Below are positions 11,464 through 25,509 of a DNA stretch of 64,000 nucleotides, in pieces. Source of the stretch: Atherinomorus stipes (Eukaryota > Chordata > Actinopteri > Atheriniformes > Atherinidae); the NCBI GenBank assembly GCA_023101725.1, contig JALJCO010010520.1:1-64000 (forward strand). Direction: 5' to 3'. Position 1 is the first letter of the stretch, and each line of letters begins with the position of its first letter. A program made the translations under genes and the position numbers. The notes beneath the pieces are model-generated. The model was given only the letters and a program-made list of their open reading frames with translations, ran no database searches and was not told the DNA's origin.

Positions 11464-12073
11464 TTAGGGCGCATTCCAGAAAACATAGTCAACTAGTCTC
11501 GGTCCGTTTGGGGACTCAGTTCGGTTGGGGCGGGGGTGGTTTTCCGGGCCGAGATTGTTCATGTTGCATTATTGCCAAACGAGCCAAACAGGCCAAGAAT
11601 GAGAATCTCAGGTTGCGCTGCTCTCGGATTCACCGTAGGTGAGGACAAGACGCACGTACAAGAAGGTTCTCACAGCCCACCACCATTGCCTCCTCAAGCG
11701 ACATTATTTTTGTACGAGGAGCTGGATATGCTTTCATCAGATCAAATATGTATTAAAAGCTTTTATTTTCTCGTAGCTTTACGTCTGACCACGAGCCAGC
11801 TTATAAGTACTGCAGTCCCTCACGTGTGTTTGTTGTCGTGGCGTTTACCCACGTTGTCCAACGTTTGACCCACAATGCCAATGCAATTTGTAGTCCACTT
11901 CCTGTCTTTGGTTCGCTTGAATCGGACCGAGACCTGCGTTTGCAGGCGGACCGAGTCCGGTTGTTTGTTCCGGATCAGAGTCCGTTTTGCACATTCACAA
12001 CTCCTAACAAGACGGACTTTCCGAGCAAACGAACTCTGATTCGAATCAAACAAGCTTTGTGAATGCGCCCTTA
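11464..12073. mobile_element. TIR element C inside Tc1, TTA target duplication
   Basis: GGGCGCATTC begins at 11,467 and GAATGCGCCC ends at 12,070, each flanked by TTA. Removing the element with one TTA rebuilds the Tc1 sequence seen in the other copy at 18,270-18,300. The sub-terminal part near both ends repeats the motif CGGACCGAG/CTCGGTCCG. It is a non-autonomous PIF/Harbinger-like MITE of about 604 bp. The right-arm copy lies at about 33,880-34,390. Confidence 0.78.
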
Positions 12074-12963
12074 CCTTTACCCCAGATGTAATGGGGCCTT
12101 CACCTTCCAAAAGTTCAGCTTTTGTCTCGTCAGTCCACAGAGTATTTTTTTTCCCAAAAGTCTTGGGGATCATCAAGATGCTTTCTGGCTAAACTGAGAG
12201 ACGAGGCTTTATGTTCTTTTTGCTCAGCAGTGGTTTTGGTCTTGGAACTCTGCCATGCAGCCATTTTTGCCCCCCAGTCTCTTTCTTATGGTGGAGTCAT
12301 GAACACTGACCTTAATTTAGTCAAGTGAGGTCTGCAGTTCTTGGATGTTGTTCTAGGGGTCTTTTGTGACCTCTTGGATGAGTCGTCGCTGTGCTCTTGG
12401 GGTAATTTTGGTCGTCCTAGGCCACTCCTGGGAAGGTTCACCACTGTTCCATGGTTTCACCGTTTGTGGATAATGGCTCTCCCTGTGGTTCTCTGGAGTC
12501 CAAAGCTTTAGAAATGGCTTTGTAACCTTTTCCAGACTGATAGATCTCAATTACTTTGTTTCAAATTTTTTACTGAATTTTTTTTGGATCACAACATTGT
12601 CTGGCTTTTGAGGATCTTTTTGGTCTGCTAAACTTTGTCAGGCAGGTCCTGTATAAGTGATTTCTTGATTGAGAACAGGTGTGGCAGTAATCAACCTTGG
12701 TTGGAAATTTCAGCTTTCCAAAGATGTGATAAACGCAGTTAATTTATGTTTTAACAGGGCGGGCAATCACTTTTTCACACAGGACCATGGAGTTGGATCC
12801 CCCCCCCAATAAAAATCTTCATTCAAAAACTGCATTTTCTGTTTACTTATGTTATCTTTGACTCACATTAAAATTTGTTTGATGATCTGAAACATTTAGG
12901 TGTGACAAACATGCAAAAAAGTAAGGGAATAGGAAGGGGCAAACACTTTTTCACATAGCTGTA

Positions 12964-13509
12964 TAACCTTTTACAGGAACCTGTGCAACTTTAATGTTCC
13001 TGGCACTTTTTAGCATATGTTTCACTTGATTTATTGGGTCCATCCTCACCTTCTCCTTCATTTATTACGGCCCATCTTCCTAAAGCCTGGATCAGACTAC
13101 ACGACTTTTTTCATCGTTCACAGTGGTCACTATGTCAGATTTACAGAAATTGTGTCATAAAATCGGACGGTGTTTCGTTATTCGCGAGTGGTCTCGATAC
13201 AAGAATAGCATCAGACAAACAACCGTCTGATCATCGCATGGTGTCGTAAAAGACTACACGAGATGGGAGGCGGGACAAGCAGCTGTCAATCAGTCACTTG
13301 GTGTTGAGGCCTCTGGAATTGACTGTTTGGGTCACTCATGAAATGGAAAGTGGACGGGGAGCATCAGTTCCCATCCATTTGGATGGGACTCATGTCTAAA
13401 CCTTCATCCAACATGAACTGTTTGTGTGTATTCTGTTAACGCTGCCATTTCCAGTTTCTCTGTAGAGCCTGTTTCCAGTTGTAACTAAACAGGATTAAAT
13501 CCTATGCGG
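12964..13509. other. No gene; possible MITE end at 13,083
   Basis: The 13,083-13,260 stretch starts AAAGCCTGGATCAGACTACA and contains a second TAAAAGACTACACGA near 13,247, which looks like the sub-terminal repeats of a fish PIF/Harbinger-type MITE. I could not place a matching far end. The rest shows nothing recognisable. Confidence 0.35.
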
Positions 13510-14257
13510 TAGGGCTGGCGATATAGAAAAAGATTATCGATAAAAAAAAAATCTATATCGATTGATATCGATATTAATTTTTTAAAAAAGCCATTATCAA
13601 ATTAAAAGCTATTTTGGGTGCGTCCTGGCCATTTTAGCTTTTGCTGAATTACCTACTTATGATAAAGATCAAATTAAAGCCGTTGTCAGACTTGCATTGC
13701 GGAACATGAGCAGTAAAGTCCATCCGCTCTTTAAACAGACTCATCTTTTTCAAAAATGCCGCTTCCTTGCGGACTTTCGTGTCCTGGCGCTTTCATGCAT
13801 TGCAAAATGTTGCAGAAAGTCCGAAAGCACAGCCCCACTCTCCCTTCAACTCTGTCCAGAACATTTTCTTGTGCTTTCAGCCAAAACGACGTGCCGCAAC
13901 ATTTCCGCTCTTGTAACATGTAGCCAGCTGGTACACGTCCGCTACATCTCCGAGGAGGTAAAAGACCGGGTACACATGTCTGAATGCAGCGTTATAAAGG
14001 ACAGAGTTCACAATATTACCACTTTCCAGTGGGAGTCTGAAAGGGGCAAAACACTGAATTCCAGTTCAGCCTTTGCCTGGATCTGCGTTTGTGATTGGTT
14101 TGGCGGAAGGAGTGACTGTAGTATCATGCTACTACCTGAAAGGCTACAGCAGAAAACTGTGCTTCTATATTGAACTTTACTGACCCTCTTTTTTTTTTCT
14201 ATTGAAAAAACCTCTATTGATTGATATATATTGATATTGAATTATCATCCAGCCCTA
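13510..14257. mobile_element. hAT MITE with 8-bp target duplication
   Basis: The ends TAGGGCTGGCGATAT and (right) ATCATCCAGCCCTA are inverted. The element is flanked by 8-bp direct repeats differing at one base, CTATGCGG at 13,502-13,509 and CTATGCGC at 14,258-14,265. TAGGGCTG ends with an 8-bp duplication are standard for hAT-derived MITEs in fish. No transposase is present. The corresponding position in the right arm (about 32,561-32,575) has no such element. Confidence 0.85.
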
Positions 14258-14980
14258 CTATGCGCACAGAAAGACTGAAAAGCGTCTTGCTGCTCGTCTT
14301 TGAGAAAAAGCTCACAGAGAAACTGGACTCTGATCAGCGTCGTTGCTTCCACCAGGTGCATCACGCACTGCGCGCAGGGCGCCCAGAGCCAAGCAGAGCC
14401 AAAAACATCAGGCTGACCACAGTCCGCTGGCCACGAGAGCAAAGTCCAGCCGACCCAGTGACACTACTTTAAAAACTGCCATAAAGTGAAATAAAGAGTG
14501 TTCTATACAAACCTCGGCAACCACATGAAATCACACAATGAACTGAGAGCTGCGCAGTGCACAGCAACATAGCTGTGTCTACTGTATATTCCGCGCCCAA
14601 TAAGTGTGTTAGATGGTTAATTAGCTTTGATGATCATGCGTAATGTGGATAGTTATGGCTGAGTGCATGAGTGTGTCATATTTATTCATCTCATTGTGCG
14701 CAATGTCTGTTGTGGTGTTTTTATTTAAACACAAACTGTGCTTTTTCTCTGACTGTCACTGATTTATTTGAGAGCGTCACATACGTGAATGTTTGGACCT
14801 GCTGTGAACTACTGTTGACTATTACTATTACTGATAGAACGCACACATTGCGTGGTTTGTTTTGTGTTAATAAAGTAATGTTGTATTCAAGAGAGATACA
14901 CCCTTCTGCTGTTCCCATTAGAGCATAGATGCATGTTTCCAAAATGTAAGACTAACAGTTTTCTTTCTTTCTTATTTCAG

Positions 14981-16286
<1,306 letters not shown>

Positions 16287-16611
16287 ATATGCGCTTGTTA
16301 GAAGAACTTCAGGGAGATTTTCCAAGAAATTCTCTGGATAACATCAAAGGGAAAAGTCAGACTCAGACCACCAACCCTTATTGAGCTTCATGTTGTTCCA
16401 CAATTGAAGCTCAGCTTCATTTTATCATAATGTATTCAAGTAAGGCTTGGAAAAAGTATTTTTCAGACTTTCCGTCTTTCTTTGATTGACTGGTGAAGAG
16501 TCTCACCCTGTACTGCCTTAAATGACCAATTGTTTTTTTTTTAATGCCAACCACCGGGAGCCATATATTGAATGGAAGCCTGGATGTATGTGGAATGAAA
16601 TTTGAATATAC

Positions 16612-16835
16612 ACATGTGGACAAAATTGTTGGTACCCCTTGGTCAATGAAAGAACAACTCAAAATTGTCACAGAAATAACCTGAATCTGACAAAAGTAAT
16701 GATAAATAAAAATTATATGAAAATTAACCAATAAAAGTCAGACTTGCTTTTCAACCATGCTTCAACAGAATTATTTTAAAAAATAAACTCATGAAACAGC
16801 CCTGGACAAAAATGATGGTACCCCCCAAAAAAGAC
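16612..16835 (+). mobile_element. Tc1-like transposon left end, second family
   Basis: The stretch starts ACATGTGGACAAAATTGTTG and continues with GTACCCCTTGGTCAATGAAA, then CAGCCCTGGACAAAAATGAT near 16,800. This is the TIR and inner direct repeat of a widespread fish Tc1 family (ends GGACAAAATTGTTGGTACC). It stops near 16,835 with no transposase, so it is a truncated end. The reverse copy is around 30,250-30,390. Confidence 0.7.
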
Positions 16836-16889
16836 GGAAAATATTGGAAGCTTAGGAAAGAGTTTTCAAGAGTTTTCTTTCCAATCTCT

Positions 16890-17690
16890 CAGGAGATTGG
16901 AAAAGTCTTGTTTACCGTTTGTTGAAGTACGTCCGGACACTTTAGTGGACAGACCGGGGTTCGTTTACTAAAGTGTTCGGGCATTAGGCGCATTTTGTAC
17001 TGACACAATTCGCAACTGTATTTGGGTTTCTCATCTCTTTTATTCAAAGCTATTATTAAAGCTAACTGACCAGCTTTCCCTCATCACGGTCATATGTAAC
17101 ATGTAGCGTCTTGTTAACCTTTTAAGTGCGCCGGACACTTCAGTCCGTTGGCGGCAGCCACAGACTCTACTGCCACACTTTGCAGCTGTATTTGGCTCAT
17201 TAAATTAGTATAAAAATAATTGCTTTTGGACATTTCAAAACAGGCTACTTATTGATTCGGGATGTGTACCATTGTGATGCATCGATGTTATAATGAATTG
17301 GTACACTCCTATTGTGATAGGTGTTGTTACTACGATCTCTGTAAACAGGTTAACAGCTGTGGGACTTTTTACATATGGTGGGGCTGGAAGAAATGGAGCT
17401 CACGCAAGGGGCGCGGCTTGCCAGTTCTACCAATCACCAAACATCTACGTATTTCAGTTCCTATGGAACCCCAAAAAGACCCTGCCTCGGAGTAAGAACT
17501 AAAAAGGTTATAGGAACTGAGGGCTGAGGTCCCTAGTTCCTATATGTTTGAATGTGCAAAAAACGGCCTGGTTCCTGAAAAGGTTAAAGGAACTCCAAAA
17601 GGTTTCTACAGTCTGAAAGCACCTTTGAATGTATTTTTGGTGGCTCTGTTCTGCATTACAACTGAAAAAAGTAATAAAAATGACAACTGT
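16890..17690. repeat. Dispersed repeat, present in several copies in the window
   Basis: No protein was recognised. Recognisable blocks are GGACACTTTAGTGGACAGAC near 16,935, TTTATTCAAAGCTATTA near 17,038, GTGGGGCTGGAAGAAATGGA near 17,379 and ATCTACGTATTTCAGTTCCT near 17,443. The same blocks recur at 29,450-30,170 in reverse and, rearranged, at 43,930-46,600. This makes it a dispersed repeat and not a gene. Confidence 0.55.
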
Positions 17691-17693
17691 GTG

Positions 17694-17950
<257 letters not shown>

Positions 17951-17979
17951 AAAACAAAAATCAGTTGGTCAGTGTATGT

Positions 17980-17988
17980 ATGTATATA

Positions 17989-18070
<82 letters not shown>
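17980..18070. repeat. (TA)n microsatellite
   Basis: TA dinucleotides lie directly before the Tc1 end at 18,072. Tc1 elements insert at TA, which may explain the location. The reverse copy is near 29,105-29,170. Confidence 0.93.
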
Positions 18071-18071
18071 A

Positions 18072-18957
<886 letters not shown>

Positions 18958-19003
<46 letters not shown>
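18958..19003. repeat. (TA)n microsatellite
   Basis: About 45 bases of TA follow the right Tc1 end. The reverse copy is at 28,208-28,266. Confidence 0.93.
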
Positions 19004-19009
<6 letters not shown>

Positions 19010-19199
19010 TATCAGTAAAAATAAATACAAATAAATACGATATTTGTCTGAGTTATTTAAAAAGCCCCAACAACCCAATTTATGTAATGGGGTCAAGCAT
19101 CTATAACCTATTAAAAAAACAACAGCTGATAGGACGAATGACCTCAGGTATCTATTAGATTTGGCCTTCCTAACATAAGCAAATCTCCTCCCTGTTGGC

Positions 19200-19830
19200 A
19201 TGAGTCTAAACTCTGGGTGTAGGGGGTGCCGTGGGTCCTGCAGGATACATTTTTGCCTTCTTAGCGGCTCTTATTTGAAAGACATGGTTAAGATCAATCA
19301 ATTCTATGCCAACAATCTTCCTGCAAAGCTTGACAACATTTCCAAGGTGAGGTAATGCATGTACTGTATGAACTCCTAAAAATAAGGTCCAGGCTGAAAA
19401 AAAGAAAGTTATCCTTGAAATTTTACCCCTAAAATGGAACAAGAACCCTGAGTTGTGTCTTGGTTAGCTTTTAGTTTATTGATGCTGATCGTTTCCTTTA
19501 AAAAGAGAAATTGTAGATAAGGTTTGTATTGGTTGTTTTCCCTTGTGGCTCCTTAAGTTAGGCTTTCCCTGTCTTTGATTTCATTACTTTGAGCATCTCT
19601 AACCCTTCTCCTTTTCAGTTTGCCAGTGTTTTTGTTTATGCCTTTGATTTACGTCGGACATTAAAACCATTTTTACTCCACCTTTGCCATCTGAAACCAG
19701 TCTTTTTGTTTGCCTTCCACAACCCTAGCAGAGCTGGGACGTAACATTTAGTCTCGTCTTGGACGGGTTGTACTGAAACATGAATTTCCTCGGGGATCAA
19801 TAAAGTATCTTTTGATTTGATTTGAAACAC
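19200..19830 (+). repeat. LINE-type 3' region and tail
   Basis: The block ends with AATTTCCTCGGGGATCAATA then AAGTATCTTTTGATTTGATTTG, a typical teleost LINE 3' terminus with a short tandem tail. Sequence from about 19,440 to 19,740 recurs at about 27,590-27,800 and again at 43,430-43,720, both in reverse, so it belongs to a dispersed element. No intact reverse transcriptase frame was seen. Confidence 0.5.
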
Positions 19831-21240
19831 AAAATTTCACTCTTATTTATATTGAGTTTTAGACCTGAGGCTTCTGAAAATTTGCGAGTTGTCGTGCAGT
19901 CTGTATCTGTGATGTGGGTTCTTATGGGTCTTTATCTTATTTCTGTCTTTTTTACTTGTGCAGATCTTTGGCTCCACCATGTGTTGTATTTTAAGTTCTT
20001 TGTGAATGCAGCTGGTATGTTGTGTTGGAGTCAATAAAAAAGATTAAAATGGATTTTATTTTGTGAAATACTTTACTTTCATCAACAAATGTCTTTTTGA
20101 AGGCGATCACATGTTTAGTAAAAAAATTAAATGACTTCAGCCGTCACATTAATGTGAAAGGGATTTTGACTTGAACTTTAAAAGGTCAAAAAAAAAAAAA
20201 AAAAAGGGGGAGACACTCGGCTGGATGCAGCGGCAGCTTCAGGCCACATGGGAGGACCAATCAGGAGCTTTGATGACGTGGGATGGACAGATGGACTTCC
20301 TGCTGAGATCTACACGAGATCTTCCCCACACTCCACAGCTTTACATTAAGAGGAAGATTTTCATGAGAGGAAATCTGTTCATCAGTGAAACGAGTTGATA
20401 AAGTTTCATAGATTGATCATCGTCTCATAGATAACTGCGACACTTTAATGTTGACTGAACAGTCAGAGGTCTTGGGACAAGACAAAAGAAACAATAATCA
20501 CATTAATGATTAGTTCTGCTCTGCTGTTAAAACTGGGAACAACTGTTACAGGACTATAACACATTTCATGTCACAAGTGAGCTCATCAAAGATGGAAACA
20601 ACAGAATTAAAATGCTGATTCATGAAAACTGACCGCTGCAGGACTTGGAGTGAGATCTCTGTTCCTGTTACAGTTGTTTCTAGTTATTACATGTAAACCT
20701 GCTGCAGAACTAAAACGTCCAGAAAACAGATTATAGTAGAAATCCATCATTACTGACTAACGTGTCTTTATAGCTGATTAGCTTGTGGTCTTTTTCTTAG
20801 AAACTCTTGGGGAATTAATTTTAACAAGAAAGTCTTTATTATCTTTTTGCAATGAAGAAAGAAAACATTAACTAATGTACTGTTGACATATTTTAAGGAT
20901 ATCTACAGTGCTCATATTTGTACTTAGAAGGTGTTTGTTTTGCTTGGTCCCTACTTTCCAAGTTGATCTACAAAAGTTGCATTTATTAAGATAATACACA
21001 AAGAGTCAAGAATTAACAGGAAAAAGAGGGATGTGGTGTATTACCTGGCCTCAGTAACCATTACAATGGCCATACACACAAGGATTAACCAGTTTGTCCA
21101 GTAATAAAAGGCAGGAAATAAAGTAGTGGAGTTAAATGGAGCCCATGTTGAAGTGCTGAAAACTGCAGTTCCCCTCATCCGCTAGAGCTGCTGCAAAACC
21201 AGCAGATCTCCCTAGACTCCCATGTTAAAAAGACCAACTT
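19831..21240. other. No gene seen; A-rich tract at 20,185
   Basis: An A run of about 18 bases lies at about 20,187-20,204. A 75-residue frame at 20,171-20,398 has no family features. The same segment recurs in reverse at about 26,130-27,530. Confidence 0.45.
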
Positions 21241-21241
21241 C

Positions 21242-21757
21242 AAAGCAGAAATAATCATGTTAACAGTATTAATAAACATGTGTACAGCAGAAATAATCAT
21301 GCTAACAGCAGAAGTAAACATGTTTACAGCAAAAATAAAGACGTTCACAGCGGAAATAATCATATTAACAGCAGAAATAATCATGTTAATAGTATTAATA
21401 AACATGTTAACAGCAGAATTAATCATGTTAACAGCAGAATTAAACACGTTAACAGCGGAAATAATTATGTTAACAGCAGAAATAAACACGTTCACAGCGG
21501 AAATAAACACTTTTACAATGGAAATAATCATCTTTACAGCAGAAATAAACATGTCTACAGCAGAAATAATCATGTTTACAGCAGAAATAAACATGTCTAC
21601 AGCAGAAATAATCATGTTTACAGCAGAAATAAACATGTCTACAGCAGAAATAATCATGTTAACAGCAGAAATAAACACTTTTACAACGGAAATAATCATC
21701 TTTACAGCAGAAATAAACATGTTCACAGCAGAAGCAAACATGTTTACTGTTAAACCT
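21242..21757. repeat. 21-bp minisatellite, about 24 units
   Basis: The unit is ACAGCAGAAATAATCATGTT plus one variable base, repeated about 24 times. Two main unit variants (ATAATCATG and ATAAACATG) alternate in the middle part. Because 21 is a multiple of three and the unit has no stop in several frames, long frames open on both strands (for example TAEIIMF on plus and MFISAVN on minus). These are shadow frames. The reverse copy is at about 25,510-26,060 and is more irregular. Confidence 0.93.
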
Positions 21758-22889
21758 TGTTGAAAACACTTTTTTAAACATCTGTCTGATTTCATAGTAA
21801 CATGGACAGCTTGCTCATTTTTAATTTTTAATTATTATTGATGATACTTTTTTCAAATCTAAAATTGTTTTAACAACAGAATTTATCTCCTTAGCTGAAA
21901 ATAAATACTGATCATACTTTGGCATGTTACTTCTATTATGTGATGTTTTTTTCTTATTTTACTGGTGTTTCACTGGTCTTTTTTTTTTCAATGTTCTTAT
22001 TCATTTATTTATTATTTTCTTCTAATCTAATTTATTGGCAATTTTATTTGTGAATTATGGTGTCTGTTTTATTTATGTTTCCATGATGCTGGTACCATTG
22101 TAAAGTGCTTTAGTCAAATGAGGCTGTTGGAAACGTGCTATATAAATAGATGTGAATTGAATTGTTTTCATGAGATACCAGAATCATCTCTTATAATTTT
22201 CCATAGCAGGTTGTTTTTATTACACAGCATTATAATTTATCTCGATATTCTGGGATAAAAAGTATAGATATCTGAGATAATGGAATAGTTTATCTCATTG
22301 TGTAGAAATAAGGATCATTTTTCATGACATGAATGACTTGCTTTTCTTGTTATTACTCAATAACAAAAACATTTTTGCAACATAAATTTATTTATCTACT
22401 TATCTTTTAATAAACATGTTTTTACCAGATAGCAATAATTTGTTGGTATCTGGAGATGAAATGGATCATTTTGACAACAAAATAATTTACCCAAAGGATA
22501 AGCATTACCATCTACAGCCACAAGAGGGCACCCCTCTTGGCTTGTGACAACTACATGCGGCTGTGAGAACAAAGATCCCAAAAAGGCATTCATTTTAAAC
22601 ATTTGGTTGTTCTGTCTGTCAGGTGTAACAAATACACAACATGTTTGTCCTTCCTGTTGATGGTGTTTATTATCATTAGAGGCATTCACCTTGATCAGGA
22701 AAGTTTTACCAGTCACATGTAGAACTATATGAAGAAATCCAAAATACATTAGTGATGCATGGCCACAGGTTTTTTTTTTTCTTCTTTTTCTTTTAATGGT
22801 CTTTAACGGTATAAGGCTCCTCTTGATATTTGAATATTAACCTTTATGGTAGTGGTAGAGTGGATCCAGGTGTAGGGGTGTACATTGAT
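21758..22889. other. No gene seen; AT-rich duplicated DNA
   Basis: AT-rich sequence has one 117-residue minus frame (22,749-22,396) without recognised motifs. The same order of blocks recurs in reverse at about 24,550-25,500, where that frame is broken. Confidence 0.45.
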
Positions 22890-23220
22890 CTGCAGTCATC
22901 CTCAAAATTATTCATACCCTCAAACAAAAAAAGGGAAAAAAATCAGCTGTTAGTGAAATTTGATGAGGCTGACAATAAATCAAAAAAATCTTGAAAGACA
23001 TGACAGTGACTTTGAATTGTTGTTTGAAATAAATATTAAAAACAAACACACAAAAAATAAAACAAGTAAAAAAAAAACCATGATGGGGCTCCAAAGCAAA
23101 AATTTTGGGAGCAACACTTCAAGGCAATCACTGGCATCAGGTGTTTTCTCTAATGTTCAAAAGGCTTCTATACCTGTTGACAAGTATGTTGGTCCACTGT
23201 TCATGCGAAAGATGCTCTAA
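22890..23220 (+). mobile_element. Tc1-like end fragment, third family
   Basis: TCCTCAAAATTATTCATACC near 22,900 resembles the ends of fish Tc1 elements with CAAAATTATTCATACC. The following sequence, up to GGGGCTCCAAAGCAAAA and beyond, has no intact transposase. The reverse copy is at about 24,210-24,540. Confidence 0.5.
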
Positions 23221-23389
23221 CTTTTCTGGGACAGTTAGTTTTGTTTTGTTTTTTTAAAATTATTTCTAACTACAATTTAAAAGTAATATTTTATTTCACT
23301 AAATTATAATTTTGTGAATTTTTATTTATTACTAGTTTCTTTATTTTCTTGTTATTTGAATTACTATTGTGAATGTGGTGTGTTAATAT

Positions 23390-23690
23390 TGGTAGAGACA
23401 TACATGTGGAGACAAGCTGGTAGAGCAATACTGGTGAAAAGATAAGTGGAGACTTAATGGTGGAGACAAGCTGGTCGAGACATAATGGTGGAGAGACACT
23501 CGTGGAGACATAATGGTGAAATGATACTGGTGGAGACATAATGGTGGAGACAAGCTGGTGGAGACATAATGGTGAGGAGATACTGGAAGAGACATAATGG
23601 TGGAGACATAATGGTGAAAAGATACTGGTGGAGACAAGCTGGTGGAGACATAATGGTGAAAAGATACTGGTAGAGACTTAATGGTGGAGA
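23390..23690. repeat. GGTGGAGACATAATGGTG minisatellite, left side of centre
   Basis: Imperfect units are built from GGTGGAGACAAGCTGGTGGA and ACATAATGGTGAAAAGATAC-like blocks. The array reads in the opposite orientation immediately after the centre (23,799-24,056). Confidence 0.88.
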
Positions 23691-23798
23691 GATACTGGTG
23701 GTCCAGAGGTGACCAGTTCTAATCCTACTAAGAAACCCTACAAAATGAGTGGTAAGTGAGTTGGTCCTGGTGGAAAAGGTACAGATCTGGTCTTCATC
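23691..23798. other. Spacer (loop) at the centre of the inverted repeat
   Basis: About 100 bases between the two minisatellite halves have no clear match in the other arm: CCAGAGGTGACCAGTTCTAA and onwards, ending near GGTACAGATCTGGTC. This is the point where orientation flips. No gene or site was recognised. Confidence 0.7.
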
Positions 23799-24056
23799 AA
23801 TTAAGTCTCTACCAGTATCTTTTCACCATTATGTCTCCCACCAACTGTCTCCTGCTTTCACCATTATGTCTCTTCAGTATCTCTTCACCATTATGCCAGC
23901 AGTATGTCCACCAGTATCATTTCACCATTAATATACTCCACGAAGTGTCTCTCCACCATTATGTCTCGACCAGCTTGTCTCACCATTAAGTCTCCACCAG
24001 TATCTTTTCACCAGTATGTCTCCACCAGCTTGTCTCCACATGTATGTCTCTACCAA
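23799..24056. repeat. Minisatellite, right side of centre (reverse orientation)
   Basis: CACCATTATGTCTCCACCAG-type units are the reverse complement of the array at 23,390-23,690, with more irregular spacing. Confidence 0.85.
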
Positions 24057-24209
24057 TAGTAACTTTTCACATTCACAATAGTAATTCAAATAACAAGAGA
24101 ATAAAGAAACTAGTAATAAATAAAAATTCACAAAATTATAATTTAATTAATTAAAATATTACTTTTTAAATTGTAGTTAAGTAATTTTAAAACAAATACT
24201 GTCCCAGAA

Positions 24210-25505
24210 GAGTTAGAGCATCTTTCACATGAACAGTGGACCAACATGCTTGTCAACGAATTGTATAGAGCCTTTTTTGAACATTAGAGAAGCACCTGAT
24301 GCCATTGATGCCTTGAAGTGTTGCTCCCCAAAATTTTTTGCTTTGTAGGCCCCATCGTAGTTTTTTTACTTGTTTTTTATTTTTGTGTGTTTGTTTTTTT
24401 AATATTTATTTCAAACAACCGGTCACTGTCTTTCAAAGATTTTTTGATTTATCAAATTTCATAACAGCGTTTTTTTTCCTTTTTTTGAAATGAAATAATT
24501 TTGAGGATTATTTCTGAATACACTACACCCCGCCTACATAAAAGATTATTATTCAAATATCAAGAACCTGCCTACGTGCAAGAACCATTAAAGAAGAAGA
24601 AAAAAAGGTATAATGACTTCCTTCATCCTCCCAATGTATTTTGAATTTTTCATATGAGTTCTACCATGTGACACAGTAAAACTTTCACAAATTAAAGTGA
24701 GTATAGCAATGATATAAACACCATCAGCAGGAAGGATAAACATGTTGTGTATTTGTTACACCTGACAGAGAGAACAACCAAATGTTTAAAATGAATGCCT
24801 TTGGTATCTTTGTTCTCACAGCTTAGTTGTGCAAACCAAAAATTTGCTGTGGCTGTAAATGGCAATGCTTTTTATCCTTGGGTAATTATTTTGTTGTCAA
24901 AAATGATCCATTTCATCTCCGAATACCAACGAATTATTATTTATCTGGTAAGTATGTTTATTAAAGATAAGTAAAATAGGTTATGTTGCAAAATGTTTTG
25001 TTATTGAGTGTGGCAAAAATTAAGTCATTCATTCATGAAAAATGATCGCTTATTTTCGTATTCTGTCAGATATCTATACTTTTATCCCAGAATGTGAATG
25101 GAAATTATAATGTATTGTAATAAAACAACCTGTTTTTGAAATTATAAGAGATGATTTTGGTATCTCGAGAACAATTCAATTCACATCTGTTTATAACAAT
25201 TGTGACTAGCGCACAATGGTAACAACATCATGGAAACATAGAAGACCATAATTCACAAATAAATTACTTAATAAATAGATTAGAAAAATAATAAATAAAT
25301 AGATAAAGAACATTAGACCAGTAAGCAATGAGCATCACGCCATGCCAAGTATGATCAGTATTTATTTTCAGCTGAAACAAAATTCTGTTGTTAAAACATT
25401 TTAGATTCGAAAAGTATCACAATAATAATTAAAAATTAAAAATGTGAGCTGTCCCATGTTACTAGCGAAATCAGAGCAGATGATTTAAAAAAAATGTTTT
25501 CAGCT
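24210..25505 (-). repeat. Right-arm copy of the Tc1-type end and AT-rich DNA
   Basis: Reverse copy of 21,758-23,220. The Tc1-like end and the GGCCCCATCGTAG counterpart of the left GGGGCTCC block are recognisable. Frames are lost. Nothing new was seen. Confidence 0.6.
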
Positions 25506-25509
25506 GGAA

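Larger units (their letters stand above)
9360..12963 (-). mobile_element. Tc1-like transposon broken by four TIR elements
   Basis: Read on the minus strand, the element begins near 12,963 with TATGTGAAAAAGTGTTTGCC and a CATGTTTGTCACA segment followed by AGATCATCAAACAAATTT, a known fish Tc1 end. It runs through transposase-like sequence to a GTTTGGACACC tail near 9,370-9,420. Removing the insertions at 9420-9759, 10,244-11,409 and 11,464-12,073 leaves about 1.5 kb, close to the usual 1.6 kb of a Tc1 element. Comparison with the second copy at 18,072-18,960 (opposite strand) confirms each junction: CAGGGCCA joins TTAAGTTTGG across the first insertion, and CATGTTA joins CCTTTACCCC across the last. 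The transposase has many stops and is dead. Confidence 0.75.

Noticed and set aside
13697..14173. A 158-residue frame in the hAT MITE
   Set aside because: The MITE is non-autonomous and the related fragment at 7914-8110 does not keep the frame; no transposase motif.
21242..21757. CRISPR-like direct repeats
   Set aside because: Units are contiguous with no unique spacers, and the window is vertebrate.
21175..21795. A 206-residue minus-strand repeat protein
   Set aside because: The frame follows from a 21-bp minisatellite without stops; no start context, splice sites or conserved relatives are visible, and the copy at 25.5 kb does not keep the frame.
23291..23651. Several histidine/serine-rich minus-strand frames
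   Set aside because: They are translations of the GGTGGAGACATAATGGTG minisatellite in different registers.
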